DNA from: JBBSEX01 sp038239345
Lineage (GTDB): Bacteria > Acidobacteriota > Terriglobia > Bryobacterales > Bryobacteraceae
Reading direction: 5' to 3'
Length of the DNA: 5,756 bases
Assembly (NCBI GenBank): GCA_038239345.1
Contig: JBBSEX010000114.1
Span: 1-5,756, forward strand
Shown: positions 1-5,396 of the stretch, in pieces
How the letters are laid out: the number at the start of each line of letters is the position of its first letter
Numbering within the stretch: position 1 is the first letter of the stretch
The notes under the pieces: generated by a model
The model's database searches: none
Told to the model about the DNA's origin: nothing
What the model saw: only the letters and a program-made list of their open reading frames with translations
Translations under genes and position numbers: made by a program

Positions 1-183
1 AGCCAACACCTGTTCATCGGTTCCGGTGTCATTGAAGCCGGATGCAAAACCGTGATCGGCTCCCGGCTCAAACAGTCCGGCATGTTCTGGACAGTGCGTG
101 GCGCAAATGCAATCATCGCCCTCCGTTGCTGCCACCTCAACAATCGGATGGGAAACTACTGGGAATCACGACGCGTCGCCTGA
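1..183 (+). CDS. ISKra4-family transposase, C-terminal part (runs off left edge)
   Basis: Frame 1 is open from the first base to a TGA at 181-183, giving the last 60 residues of a DDE-type transposase that cuts and joins the ends of its own insertion sequence. The motifs GSGVIEAGCKTVIGSRLKQS (residues 7-26) and FWTVRGANAIIALRC (residues 29-43) are the signature C-terminal block of ISKra4-family transposases. The Glu in VIEAGCK is probably the last acidic residue of the catalytic triad. The protein ends a few residues after a Trp (NYWESRRVA), as is usual for the family. The N-terminal part lies to the left of the window, so intactness cannot be judged. The stop lies about 25 bp from the presumed IS end, the usual compact arrangement. 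The family call is from recognised motifs, not a search. Confidence 0.85.
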   Translation, partial: SQHLFIGSGVIEAGCKTVIGSRLKQSGMFWTVRGANAIIALRCCHLNNRMGNYWESRRVA

Positions 184-208
184 TCTTCCACTTTCATGTC
201 GCGCACCC
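1..208 (+). mobile_element. Right end of an ISKra4-family insertion sequence
   Basis: The element enters from the left edge and its transposase stops at 183. The outer boundary is placed near 208 because the minus-strand recombinase frame stops resembling recombinases at about codon 30 (208-210). Read from outside inwards, the sequence at this point begins GGGTGCGCGACATGAAAGTG, which looks like an IS terminus. The boundary is inferred; confirming it needs the left terminus and the target duplication, both outside the window. Confidence 0.6.
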
Positions 209-297
209 TCGTGCAGACGTTCCACCTGTTGTTCGATCGTTTGCGCATACGACTGACGTTCCGTCGAGACTCGTACGTAGATTGCTGTTGTTTTCAT
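166..297 (-). pseudogene. Serine recombinase, N-terminal stub cut by an IS
   Basis: The minus-strand ORF starting at ATG 297 encodes 43 residues beginning MKTTAIYVRVSTERQ and continuing SYAQTIEQQVERL. This is the first beta-strand and helix of the resolvase/invertase catalytic domain. Ser11 in YVRVS is the expected nucleophile that forms the 5'-phosphoserine link to DNA, and Arg9 is the conserved companion. Similarity ends at about residue 30, where ISKra4 sequence starts. The remaining residues and the stop at 166-168 come from the IS. A full recombinase of this kind is about 200 (resolvase) to more than 450 residues (large serine integrase), so this copy cannot work. A Shine-Dalgarno sequence (GGGGAG, 305-310) seven bases upstream supports the start. 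Whether it was a resolvase or an integrase cannot be told from the stub. Confidence 0.77.
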
Positions 298-460
298 CGT
301 CCATCTCCCCATCGATTGCGGCGGACGACCGAGGCTGCGGAGCATTGCTCAGCGCCTCCGGCCGGGTCCACTCCAGGAGATGTTGGTAGACTTGATCCCA
401 CCGCCGCTCCGCATCCGGCGTCGATTGGAACTGACGCTGAATCTGCCACTTCCTTCGCAT
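194..460 (-). CDS. Small basic protein upstream of the recombinase, 3' end altered
   Basis: The preferred start is ATG 460, with GGGAGG (466-471) five bases upstream; an in-frame GTG at 466 overlaps that site and is less likely. The product begins MRRKWQIQRQFQ and continues RRWDQVYQHLLEWTRPE, an amphipathic, Arg/Trp-rich region of about 35 residues. No domain is recognised. The last roughly 34 codons overlap the recombinase gene in another frame and the stop (194-196) lies in the IS. The ancestral C-terminus was therefore probably shorter, and the tail after residue 54 is likely not native. Its position directly before a serine recombinase, with a good ribosome site, suggests an accessory or regulatory partner of the recombinase in the same mobile element. 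That is inference from position only. Confidence 0.5.
   Translation of the reverse strand: MRRKWQIQRQFQSTPDAERRWDQVYQHLLEWTRPEALSNAPQPRSSAAIDGEMDDENNSNLRTSLDGTSVVCANDRTTGGTSARGCAT
305..310 (-). promoter_or_regulatory. Ribosome binding site of the recombinase stub
   Basis: On the minus strand GGGGAG lies seven bases before the ATG at 297. It lies inside the reading frame of the upstream small ORF, which suggests the two genes were translated from one mRNA. Confidence 0.6.
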
Positions 461-605
461 AGCCACCTCCCAAAGAGTTGTTCTTATTTTCGGGAAGATT
501 TACCGGATCGGCCAGCGTCCCGACCCGGGATCGTGGCCCACGAACCCAGCGCAACTTCGAGGGGCTGACGCGGACTAGGCAGAATTTGTCATTTGTTATT
601 AGTCC

Positions 606-796
606 ATTGAGCAAGACCATCGGCGCATCAGCGGACCAGACCGATGCTCGGATTCAAACGGTTCGATCACGCGGCAGTGACGATCAGCGGCATCGAGCTT
701 GTACAGAAGATTCAAAAGCATCAGTTTAAGACCGGCAAGTTGGGTGGCCGCTCAGCCACCATGCCGGAACTTTGGAATGCTGTACTGGCCGCTTGA
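606..796 (+). pseudogene. IS6-family transposase, C-terminal remnant with frameshift
   Basis: Two pieces of one transposase lie in different frames. The first (606-629) reads IEQDHRRI, the conserved block around the catalytic Glu of IS6-family DDE transposases. After 14 bases (630-643) the second frame opens at ATG 644 with MLGFKRFDHAAVTISGIELV and runs 50 residues to TGA 794-796, ending PELWNAVLAA, a typical ending in this family. Relatives normally have about six residues (like KRRTRP) between the two pieces. Fourteen bases instead of about 18 implies a small deletion that breaks the frame. Upstream of 606 the frame meets a TAG and shows no DDE-domain similarity, so roughly the first three quarters of the usual 230-residue protein is missing. 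The gene is non-functional. Confidence 0.82.
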
Positions 797-837
797 TCCG
801 AAAGTTCGAAAAATCTGAAGGCGCACAGCCCGCTTAC

Positions 838-855
838 GAACTTTGCACCAGAGCC
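838..855. repeat. Terminal inverted repeat of the IS6-family remnant
   Basis: Read on the minus strand from 855 the sequence is GGCTCTGGTGCAAAGTTC. This resembles the IS6-family terminus, which starts GGNNCTGTTGCAAA with one difference here. It lies 42 bp after the transposase stop, the usual distance. It fixes the right edge of the IS6 remnant at 855. Confidence 0.72.
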
Positions 856-932
856 CGCACGGGTGTGACGCCATTTCACGCATGCTTCTTTCAACCGGCT
901 CACTTCAAAGGGCGGGTTCCCTGGCACGCGGC

Positions 933-2117
933 GTGCCTTATCTGCTGGTATTGATTCGATCCTATGCTCTTTTATCAATCACGGCTCTCGCCGCAGCCCT
1001 TTCAGCATTATCACCAAACGCGAGCGCTCAGAAGTTGTCCATCGGCGTTGTAAGTGGCGGTAGCCTTACCGAGAGCTTTCAGACCCAAACGGTCCCAACT
1101 GGTTCCACGTCCCTGCCGTTTCTGCGCTTCTATTCACCTTCAAGAGATTATATTGTGGGCGCGCAGATGGAACTGCGCTTCCGCGCGCATTTCTCGGTGG
1201 AAGCGGATGGGCTATACCGGAAGCTACACTTCACGACTGCCGGTGTCGAAGCCAATGGTTCGCTAAACAGCGTGTCACCCTCTCCGGTCATCACTTGGGA
1301 ATTCCCGGTCTTGGTGAAGTATCGGTTTGAGTGGTCCAAAGTGAGCCCGTTCGTCGATCTGGGACCATCGTTCAGGACGGCAGGCAACCTGAATGGCACG
1401 AATCCCTCCCATCACGGAATTACAGTCGGTGCAGGCATTGAGATGCACACGGGAGGGCTGAATATCACCCCAACGCTGCGTTACACGCGTTGGGCAGCGG
1501 ACGGCGTCTCAGCATCGCGTCCAAATAGCAACCCGGATCAAGTCGAGGTTCTCGTCGGATTCAGCCGGGGCTCCGAAATGAAAGCGCACCCGCTGGGCCG
1601 CCGTTTCTCCGTGGGAGTGATCTTGGGGACGGCTTTGACTGACGGTTTCCGCCCCACAACCTTCAATTTTGTCGCGACAACAGGGGATTCATTCAGCTAT
1701 TCCACGTACCCAGTAAAAAGTTTTATAGTCGGCCCGGCCATCGAATTCGAGTTAATAAAACGTTTGTCTATAGAAGCGGATGCGATATACCGGCCCCTGC
1801 GTTCGGAAACTGTGGGAACGAGGAATGGAGTCAGGGGCGATGTTGCCCGTGGCGGCATCGCCACGTGGGAAATTCCAGTGCTGGCGAAATACACACTTCC
1901 CGTTCGCTTCCTCAAACCGTTCGTCCAGGGAGGACCATCATTTCGACCGCCCGCTGGCGGGGTTTCAAATTACGGCGTAAGTGCCGGAGCAGGCGTCGAG
2001 GCGCGTTTGCGCATGCTGAAAATTGCTCCCGCAGTTCGTTATACCCATTGGGTTGCTCCCGGAAGCTCTGGAGCAATCCCGAACCAGGTCGAGTTGCTGA
2101 TCTCCTTCTCGCTGTAG
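933..2117 (+). CDS. Exported outer-membrane protein with two tandem beta-barrel domains
   Basis: A GTG at 933 gives 394 residues with a Sec signal peptide: hydrophobic LLSITALAAALSAL, then cleavage after ASA at residue 32. TTG 951 is an alternative start. The frame stays open to ATG 843, but that start lies inside the IS6 inverted repeat, and no start has a clear ribosome site. The mature protein contains two homologous domains, about residues 33-210 and 225-394. Each has alternating hydrophobic strands with matching landmarks 190 residues apart: SVEADGLYRKL/SIEADAIYRPL, TWEFPVLVKY/TWEIPVLAKY and VGAGIE/AGAGVE. Each is the size of an eight-stranded OmpA/opacity-type barrel, and the linker (SRGSEMKAHPLGR) is basic. 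The likely role is structural or ligand-binding in the outer membrane; no specific substrate can be inferred. It is convergent with the next gene. Confidence 0.8.
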   Translation: MPYLLVLIRSYALLSITALAAALSALSPNASAQKLSIGVVSGGSLTESFQTQTVPTGSTSLPFLRFYSPSRDYIVGAQMELRFRAHFSVEADGLYRKLHFTTAGVEANGSLNSVSPSPVITWEFPVLVKYRFEWSKVSPFVDLGPSFRTAGNLNGTNPSHHGITVGAGIEMHTGGLNITPTLRYTRWAADGVSASRPNSNPDQVEVLVGFSRGSEMKAHPLGRRFSVGVILGTALTDGFRPTTFNFVATTGDSFSYSTYPVKSFIVGPAIEFELIKRLSIEADAIYRPLRSETVGTRNGVRGDVARGGIATWEIPVLAKYTLPVRFLKPFVQGGPSFRPPAGGVSNYGVSAGAGVEARLRMLKIAPAVRYTHWVAPGSSGAIPNQVELLISFSL

Positions 2118-2230
2118 GTATAGATTTTCAGTTGACCATTGCCCGATGCGACCTCGGTGCAGCGTTGCAATTCGGGCAGGTGAAGTAACCGTTGAAGGTG
2201 AAAGTCTGGAGGCACTTCAGGCCAGGGCTG

Positions 2231-2854
2231 CTAGTGGCCAAATCGAACCGTGAAATCCGCCGTCCCATAACCCCATTGCCGGGTTTTGTCTGCAAAATTC
2301 GTAAGGTAGTAACCTGTGGTCCCCAGCCAAAAGTGATGCTCCTGATCGAGAGCCACGCGAGCACCCAAACTGGTTTGCGTTAACCAACTGTTTGGCCGTG
2401 TGTAAGGAGATTGGAACGAGACGTGGACGCCGCCTATTCCGCCGAACAACTCCACGCGCCCGCGGAGGATCGGAAGAACACCGTTAGCACCGAAGGGAAA
2501 AATGTTATTGTGCATCCTGTCTACGCCGGTCACATTCAGATAGTTTTGTAGCGCGCCGCCGAAGTAGGGAATTTGACCGTTGGTGTACGCCGGAGAAGAT
2601 TCGTCAGAACGCACTTGTGGCACCGCAGTCTCCACGGTAAACCCGTGCACCCGCGACCGCTTCCCCAGCACCGTCAAAGCGGGGAGTTGGATGGGCGCTC
2701 GAACGGATCTATTTTGATCGCTCGCGGCACCGGGGCCGCTTAGGTTCTCTATGCTGCCGGTTCTGGAAGTGTCGATTGACGGATTCTGGGCCAGAGCTTC
2801 GGCCGATCCGGCCAAAACAAACGCGATGATCGAACGGAGACACTTGCGATCCAT
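2231..2854 (-). CDS. Exported beta-barrel protein, acidobacterial type
   Basis: The ORF gives 207 residues from ATG 2854 (GTG 2857 directly before it is an alternative; no strong ribosome site). A signal peptide (KCLRSIIAFVLAGSAEALA, cleavage before QNPS) is followed by a low-complexity polar linker to about residue 80. A beta-rich C-terminal half follows, with PFGANGVLPILRGRVELFGG, HHFWLGTTGYYL and the terminal TADFTVRFGH. I associate the pattern of VLPxxxGRVELFxGxGG, then FWxGTxxxY, then ADFxxRFG with a family of small outer-membrane beta-barrel proteins common in Acidobacteriota; this is from memory. The C-terminal Phe-Gly-His resembles the aromatic end used as an outer-membrane insertion signal but is not a classical one. 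The stop (2231-2233) lies 113 bp from the end of the convergent gene. The specific role is unknown. Confidence 0.75.
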   Translation of the reverse strand: MDRKCLRSIIAFVLAGSAEALAQNPSIDTSRTGSIENLSGPGAASDQNRSVRAPIQLPALTVLGKRSRVHGFTVETAVPQVRSDESSPAYTNGQIPYFGGALQNYLNVTGVDRMHNNIFPFGANGVLPILRGRVELFGGIGGVHVSFQSPYTRPNSWLTQTSLGARVALDQEHHFWLGTTGYYLTNFADKTRQWGYGTADFTVRFGH

Positions 2855-2855
2855 C

Positions 2856-2960
2856 ACCGATCATTCTAGCAAGCTGACCGCCTAACAAGGCTCCTAATGG
2901 AATCAATGTGTGCCTGATCGCGGCAGTGAAAAAGCGATACACGCCGCGACAGTAATTCAC
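2856..2960 (-). pseudogene. Probable relic of an MFS transporter C-terminal region
   Basis: Directly upstream of the beta-barrel start, the minus strand encodes VYRFFTAAIRHTLIPLGALL followed by GGQLARMIG (2942 to about 2856). The PLGALLGGxLAxxIG block is typical of the cytoplasmic loop and next helix in the C-terminal half of MFS exporters of the EntS/MFS_3 type. There it follows a GRV...YRF segment, and here ELLSR in another frame (from about 2957) may be the remnant of the preceding residues. Three to four extra residues and the frame change suggest decay. No further transporter sequence is seen on either side. The fragment is short, so the call is tentative; it could be a chance hydrophobic stretch. 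Confidence 0.4.
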
Positions 2961-3353
2961 GGCTCAGTGCTGCGGCCTTGCAAAGGCGAGTGAGATCGCG
3001 CCGTGCTCGCGGCGGCGATTGCTCCGGACACCAACCTGTCCAGCACCGCTACTCACTGGCAAGTCCGCCGGAAACCATCCGTTGGCCACATCGAATCGGA
3101 AGCATCCGCTGGCCGCCGGGTTTGGAAGCATCGATTGGCCGGAAGAGCGAAATCGGAAGCATCGTTTGGCCGTGAGTGCAGCGACCAAGCCCGTTCGAAG
3201 GCGGATTGGCTTCGATACACGATCCAGACACATGGTAGCAACGGGCGTTTTTCGGCCGTATGGCCCGTGTTGCGGAATATCGCGATTCCTACACGCTCGG
3301 CGACTACCCGCGAATTATCTTACGCTCGGAGGGGGAAGGGCCGACGAGGAAAA
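2961..3353. other. Intergenic region without a supported gene
   Basis: Apart from the direct-repeat array, nothing coding is supported here. Open frames on both strands (for example 2964-3233 minus and 3003-3743 plus) have no recognisable domain. They are Arg/Gly-rich in the manner of GC-rich shadow frames, run through the repeats or through the antisense of the next gene, and lack ribosome sites. Confidence 0.55.
3069..3171 (+). repeat. Array of four degenerate 18-19 bp direct repeats
   Basis: Copies lie at 3069-3087 (cggaaaccatccgttggcc), 3097-3114 (cggaagcatccgctggcc), 3123-3140 (tggaagcatcgattggcc) and 3154-3171 (cggaagcatcgtttggcc). The consensus is cGGAAGCATCNNTTGGCC. Copy ends are 27, 26 and 31 bp apart, so the copies fall on roughly the same face of the helix only in part. 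The spacers are short (8-13 bp) and unrelated. They could be internal transposase-binding repeats at one end of an IS21-family element, whose ends carry several such copies, or operator/iteron-like sites. No istA or istB gene is in the window, so the array is orphaned. Confidence 0.75.
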
Positions 3354-3992
3354 TCAAAGTCGGAAACCCAGGCTTCCCACCAGAACAGGGTTATAGTTCC
3401 ACCGATTCCAAAATGGAAACGAGGAAACAAAGCCGGTGGACGGTGTCCGGTAGAGATAGTTGCGGAATTCGCCGCGAAAGAACCAGCGTTTGGCGACCCG
3501 AATGTCGACGCCAGCCGCCGGTGTGAGCGCCAAAGCGCGACTCGAGCCGATCTGGGCTGGGCCCGGCTGCACGAGCGGGAAATCGTGACCGGTGCGGTGA
3601 ATCACTGCCAGTCCAGCCCCAAACGACAACCAGGGAGACAGCAGCCGCTCCCGGGCAAAGCGAACCCGGACCCCCGGGGTAAGCACGGTAGTTATCTGCT
3701 CGGTGTAAAAGCTGGCGAAGCCGCCGCGGGCGAAAACGTCTGAACTGCGGGATCCATGCACTGCCAGTGGCACTTCCACCCCGATTGCAGCGCTTCCGAA
3801 ATGCAGGAACTCGAATCCGGCATTCAACAACAGAGTTCCTTCAATTGCCGGCCGCGCATCCCCTCCATTCGGGTCGGTTCGAGCGTTGCCCGAGGCGGGG
3901 CCCGCTCCTCCTCCGATTGCGAAATCGGCAGCGTGCGTCCCGAAACAAATAGTGCCGAAGAGAACCATAGAACGAAACATCAGCAGCTTCAT
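3354..3992 (-). CDS. Exported outer-membrane beta-barrel protein
   Basis: The ORF gives 212 residues from ATG 3992. A signal peptide (MFRSMVLFGTICFGTHA, cleavage after residue 21) precedes a mature protein rich in alternating hydrophobic and polar residues and glycine. Strand-like segments include FAIGGGAG, EGTLLLNAGFEF, AAIGVEVPLAVHG, TVLTPGVRVRF, LSPWLSFGAGLAVI and WFFRGEFRNYLY, ending VLVGSLGFRL. This fits a barrel of about eight strands of OmpA/OmpW size. It is not visibly homologous to the other two barrel proteins in the window. ATG 3980 is a second possible start; no clear Shine-Dalgarno precedes either. An inverted repeat at 4043-4059 lies about 50 bp upstream. The function beyond outer-membrane location is not known. 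Confidence 0.75.
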   Translation of the reverse strand: MKLLMFRSMVLFGTICFGTHAADFAIGGGAGPASGNARTDPNGGDARPAIEGTLLLNAGFEFLHFGSAAIGVEVPLAVHGSRSSDVFARGGFASFYTEQITTVLTPGVRVRFARERLLSPWLSFGAGLAVIHRTGHDFPLVQPGPAQIGSSRALALTPAAGVDIRVAKRWFFRGEFRNYLYRTPSTGFVSSFPFWNRWNYNPVLVGSLGFRL

Positions 3993-4042
3993 GCACGCCC
4001 GTTCACATTCTATTACTCTGAAAAATGTTTTGGCTAGCGTAT

Positions 4043-4059
4043 GTGTGCTTTATGCACAC
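4043..4059. promoter_or_regulatory. Perfect inverted repeat, possible operator
   Basis: GTGTGC (4043-4048) and GCACAC (4054-4059) form a perfect 6-bp dyad around TTTAT. It lies 51 bp upstream of the minus-strand barrel gene and about 115 bp before the SSB remnant. The arm length and 5-bp centre fit a dimeric regulator site as well as a small hairpin. No promoter could be placed beside it with confidence. Confidence 0.3.
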
Positions 4060-4158
4060 GTTAATGAAAGAGACACCTGACCAGGTCAGGAAGTGGTTTC
4101 AAGGCGGCGGTCCAGAAGCTCGGGCCGGCAGTGGCCGGATCGTTGTCCTTACGGAAGA

Positions 4159-4456
4159 GTCCGTGAGATGTTCGCGCGGCAGACTTCATCGATCTTCACC
4201 GTTCTGTCACTCGCAACCAAGAATTCGTGGAAGGATCAAAACGGCGATTGGCAATCGCACGCGGAATGGCATCGCGCCGTCGTTTGGGGCGAGAAATTCT
4301 CGGACTTCGCCGCCACGCTCAAGAAAGGCGCCCATGTCCAGGTCGAAGGTCCACTCCGCAGCCGCGAATACGAGAAGGACGGCGTGAAGCACCGGGTCTT
4401 CGAATGCAAAGCCGAATCCATTCTCAAGCTGGATCGCGCCGAGCGCCAGGCAACAC
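4159..4456 (+). pseudogene. ssb: Single-stranded DNA-binding protein remnant
   Basis: The frame contains the central and C-terminal part of an SSB OB-fold: SSIFTVLSLATKNSWKDQNG, then EWHRAVVWGEKFSDFAATLK, KGAHVQVEGPLRSREYEKDG and FECKAESILKLDRAER. WHRAVVWG, KGxxVxVEGxLRxRxY and SILxLDRAE are conserved SSB blocks that bind and wrap ssDNA in replication and repair. The usual first strand (like MYQNKVxLIGFLGxDPEVR) is missing. Residues before VREMFARQ do not resemble SSB, although IVVLTEE in the next frame (to about 4157) may be its frameshifted trace. After RAERQA the similarity stops at about 4455, where a candidate Tn3 inverted repeat begins, and the frame runs on to a stop at 4636-4638 through transposon DNA. 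A functional SSB is unlikely, and the host presumably has another copy. Confidence 0.75.
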
Positions 4457-4494
4457 GGCCAGGCGGGACCATTTCGGGAATTGTGTACGCTAAG
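4457..4494 (+). repeat. Candidate 38-bp Tn3-family terminal inverted repeat
   Basis: The 38 bp end in ACGCTAAG (4487-4494), the conserved inner end of Tn3-family inverted repeats. CATTTCGG occurs at positions 14-21 (4470-4477), the same place as in the Tn4430 repeat as I remember it. The outer end is GGCC rather than GGGG. The orientation puts the transposon to the right, towards the tnpA start at 5602. The five bases outside (4452-4456, aacac) would be the target duplication. The matching far repeat is beyond the window. Confidence 0.6.
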
Positions 4495-4614
4495 GTCGCC
4501 GCAACCACCGGCGGATTATTTCCGAATAGTGCTTGCGACCGGGACCGTGCCCGCGTGACCCCAGATCCGAGAGTCGGCGACAAACCGGCCACATGGGTTC
4601 CCGGCTGTTTTCGA

Positions 4615-4645
4615 CCGCCCGTTAGTTCTAGCATCTAGCGGGCGG
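4615..4645 (-). terminator. GC-rich hairpin over the stop of the HEAT gene
   Basis: CCGCCCG (4615-4621) and CGGGCGG (4639-4645) form a 7-bp perfect stem with a 17-base loop that spans the stop codon at 4635-4637. No U-run follows on either strand, so it is at best a weak or Rho-assisted terminator or an mRNA 3'-end stabiliser. Confidence 0.25.
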
Positions 4646-5396
4646 CTGCCGATTGCAGTTTGGCGATTGCAGCGTGAGCGGCCTCGGCAACCGATTCGGA
4701 TTTGTCAAAATTCGATCTCGCATTGTCATCCAGCAGTTGACGAAGGCGCGGCAGAGCATCAGTAGCCTTGAGTTCAACCAGAGCATGGATTGCGAGAACC
4801 CGTATGCTCGGATTTGGATCGCTCAGTGATCCGATTAATGGTTTAATGGCGGATCGATTGCTAATCTGCCCCAGGGACCACGGAACAATGTAGTTTACGT
4901 CGGGGTCCGTCAGGAGAGGCACAAGGATGGGGATCGCGCGTGGGTCCTTCAAGTCACCCAGTAGGTGCGCGGCATAGTAACGGTCTTCGCTGATCTGGCC
5001 TTGGATCGACGGAAGACCTACCGACGAAATTTTATGAACCGCGCGTGCTTCGGAACGATCGCCAATAATGGCAACAATCACGTCAAATCCGCGCGGATCG
5101 CCAAGCCCGGCAAAGATGAACGCGGCGTTTCCCCGTAGGTGCCGGTCTTCGTGCGTCAACCAGGACTCCAGTTGGGGGAGAACGCTCGTGTTCTTCGCCG
5201 CGACTATTGCCTTAGCCACCTCGAACTGACGCCAGAACACTCTCTCACCTTCAAATTGTCGGAGCAGTTCGGAAACAGAGGGACGTTGTTGGCCGTGAAT
5301 GACATTAGACGAAGGCAAGAGCAAAACGACAAGAATGCCCAACCAGGCGACTATCACCTTCAGGGCCGTCGTGGTGAAGAATCGGACGTCGCCCAT
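4635..5396 (-). CDS. Exported or membrane-anchored HEAT-repeat protein
   Basis: The ORF gives 253 residues from ATG 5396. Residues 14-35 (IVAWLGILVVLLL and following) form a hydrophobic segment after a short charged start, either a signal peptide cleaved near HGQQ or an N-terminal anchor. The rest is helical repeat: about 82-113 (HLRGNAAFIFAGLGDPRGFD), 137-168 (DRYYAAHLLGDLKDPRAIPI), 167-198 (VPWSLGQISNRSAIKPLIGS) and 198-223 (IRVLAIHALVELKATDALPR). Each copy has the HEAT pattern of a small-residue helix, a D-P/A turn and a second helix with PxLxxLL. Such domains are protein-binding scaffolds, and no catalytic residues are visible. The start has only AAGG three bases upstream; GTG at codon 14 is too late to keep the charged N-region. 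It lies on the opposite strand to tnpA and in the apparent passenger region of a Tn3 transposon. Confidence 0.85.
   Translation of the reverse strand: MGDVRFFTTTALKVIVAWLGILVVLLLPSSNVIHGQQRPSVSELLRQFEGERVFWRQFEVAKAIVAAKNTSVLPQLESWLTHEDRHLRGNAAFIFAGLGDPRGFDVIVAIIGDRSEARAVHKISSVGLPSIQGQISEDRYYAAHLLGDLKDPRAIPILVPLLTDPDVNYIVPWSLGQISNRSAIKPLIGSLSDPNPSIRVLAIHALVELKATDALPRLRQLLDDNARSNFDKSESVAEAAHAAIAKLQSAAAR

Larger units (their letters stand above)
606..855 (+). mobile_element. IS6-family insertion sequence, 3' remnant
   Basis: This is the right-hand part of an IS6-family element: the frameshifted transposase C-terminus followed by a recognisable right inverted repeat ending at 855. The left part, including the other repeat, is absent, and the left breakpoint is near 605. 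The 467-605 interval to its left shows no gene or recognisable RNA. Confidence 0.72.

Noticed and set aside
42..389. Plus-strand open frame of 115 codons
   Set aside because: It overlaps the ISKra4 C-terminus in another frame and the antisense of the recombinase stub, both of which have clear motifs. It has no domain of its own.
500..600. tRNA-like or attachment-site sequence near the recombinase stub
   Set aside because: A GGGTTCG-like T-loop string is present on the minus strand, but no acceptor or anticodon stem could be folded around it.
2220..2239. Terminator hairpin GGCCA...TGGCC between the convergent genes
   Set aside because: The stem is only 5 bp with a 10-base loop and no U-run on either side.
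2128..2364. Minus-strand frame with a CPNC motif (FTCPNCNAAP)
   Set aside because: A single CxxC without a partner pair, overlapping the 3' end of the barrel gene in another frame; not enough for a zinc-ribbon call.
3069..3171. Possible CRISPR array
   Set aside because: Repeats are only 18-19 bp and degenerate, spacers are 8-13 bp, and no cas gene is present.
3003..3743. Long plus-strand open frame of 246 codons
   Set aside because: It is mostly antisense to the barrel gene at 3354-3992 and passes through the repeat array. It is Arg-rich with no domain, signal or ribosome site, which is typical of a GC-rich shadow frame.
4236..4634. Minus-strand open frame of 132 codons
   Set aside because: It is antisense to the SSB remnant and the Tn3 repeat, with low-complexity Ser/Arg/Pro-rich translation and no recognisable domain.
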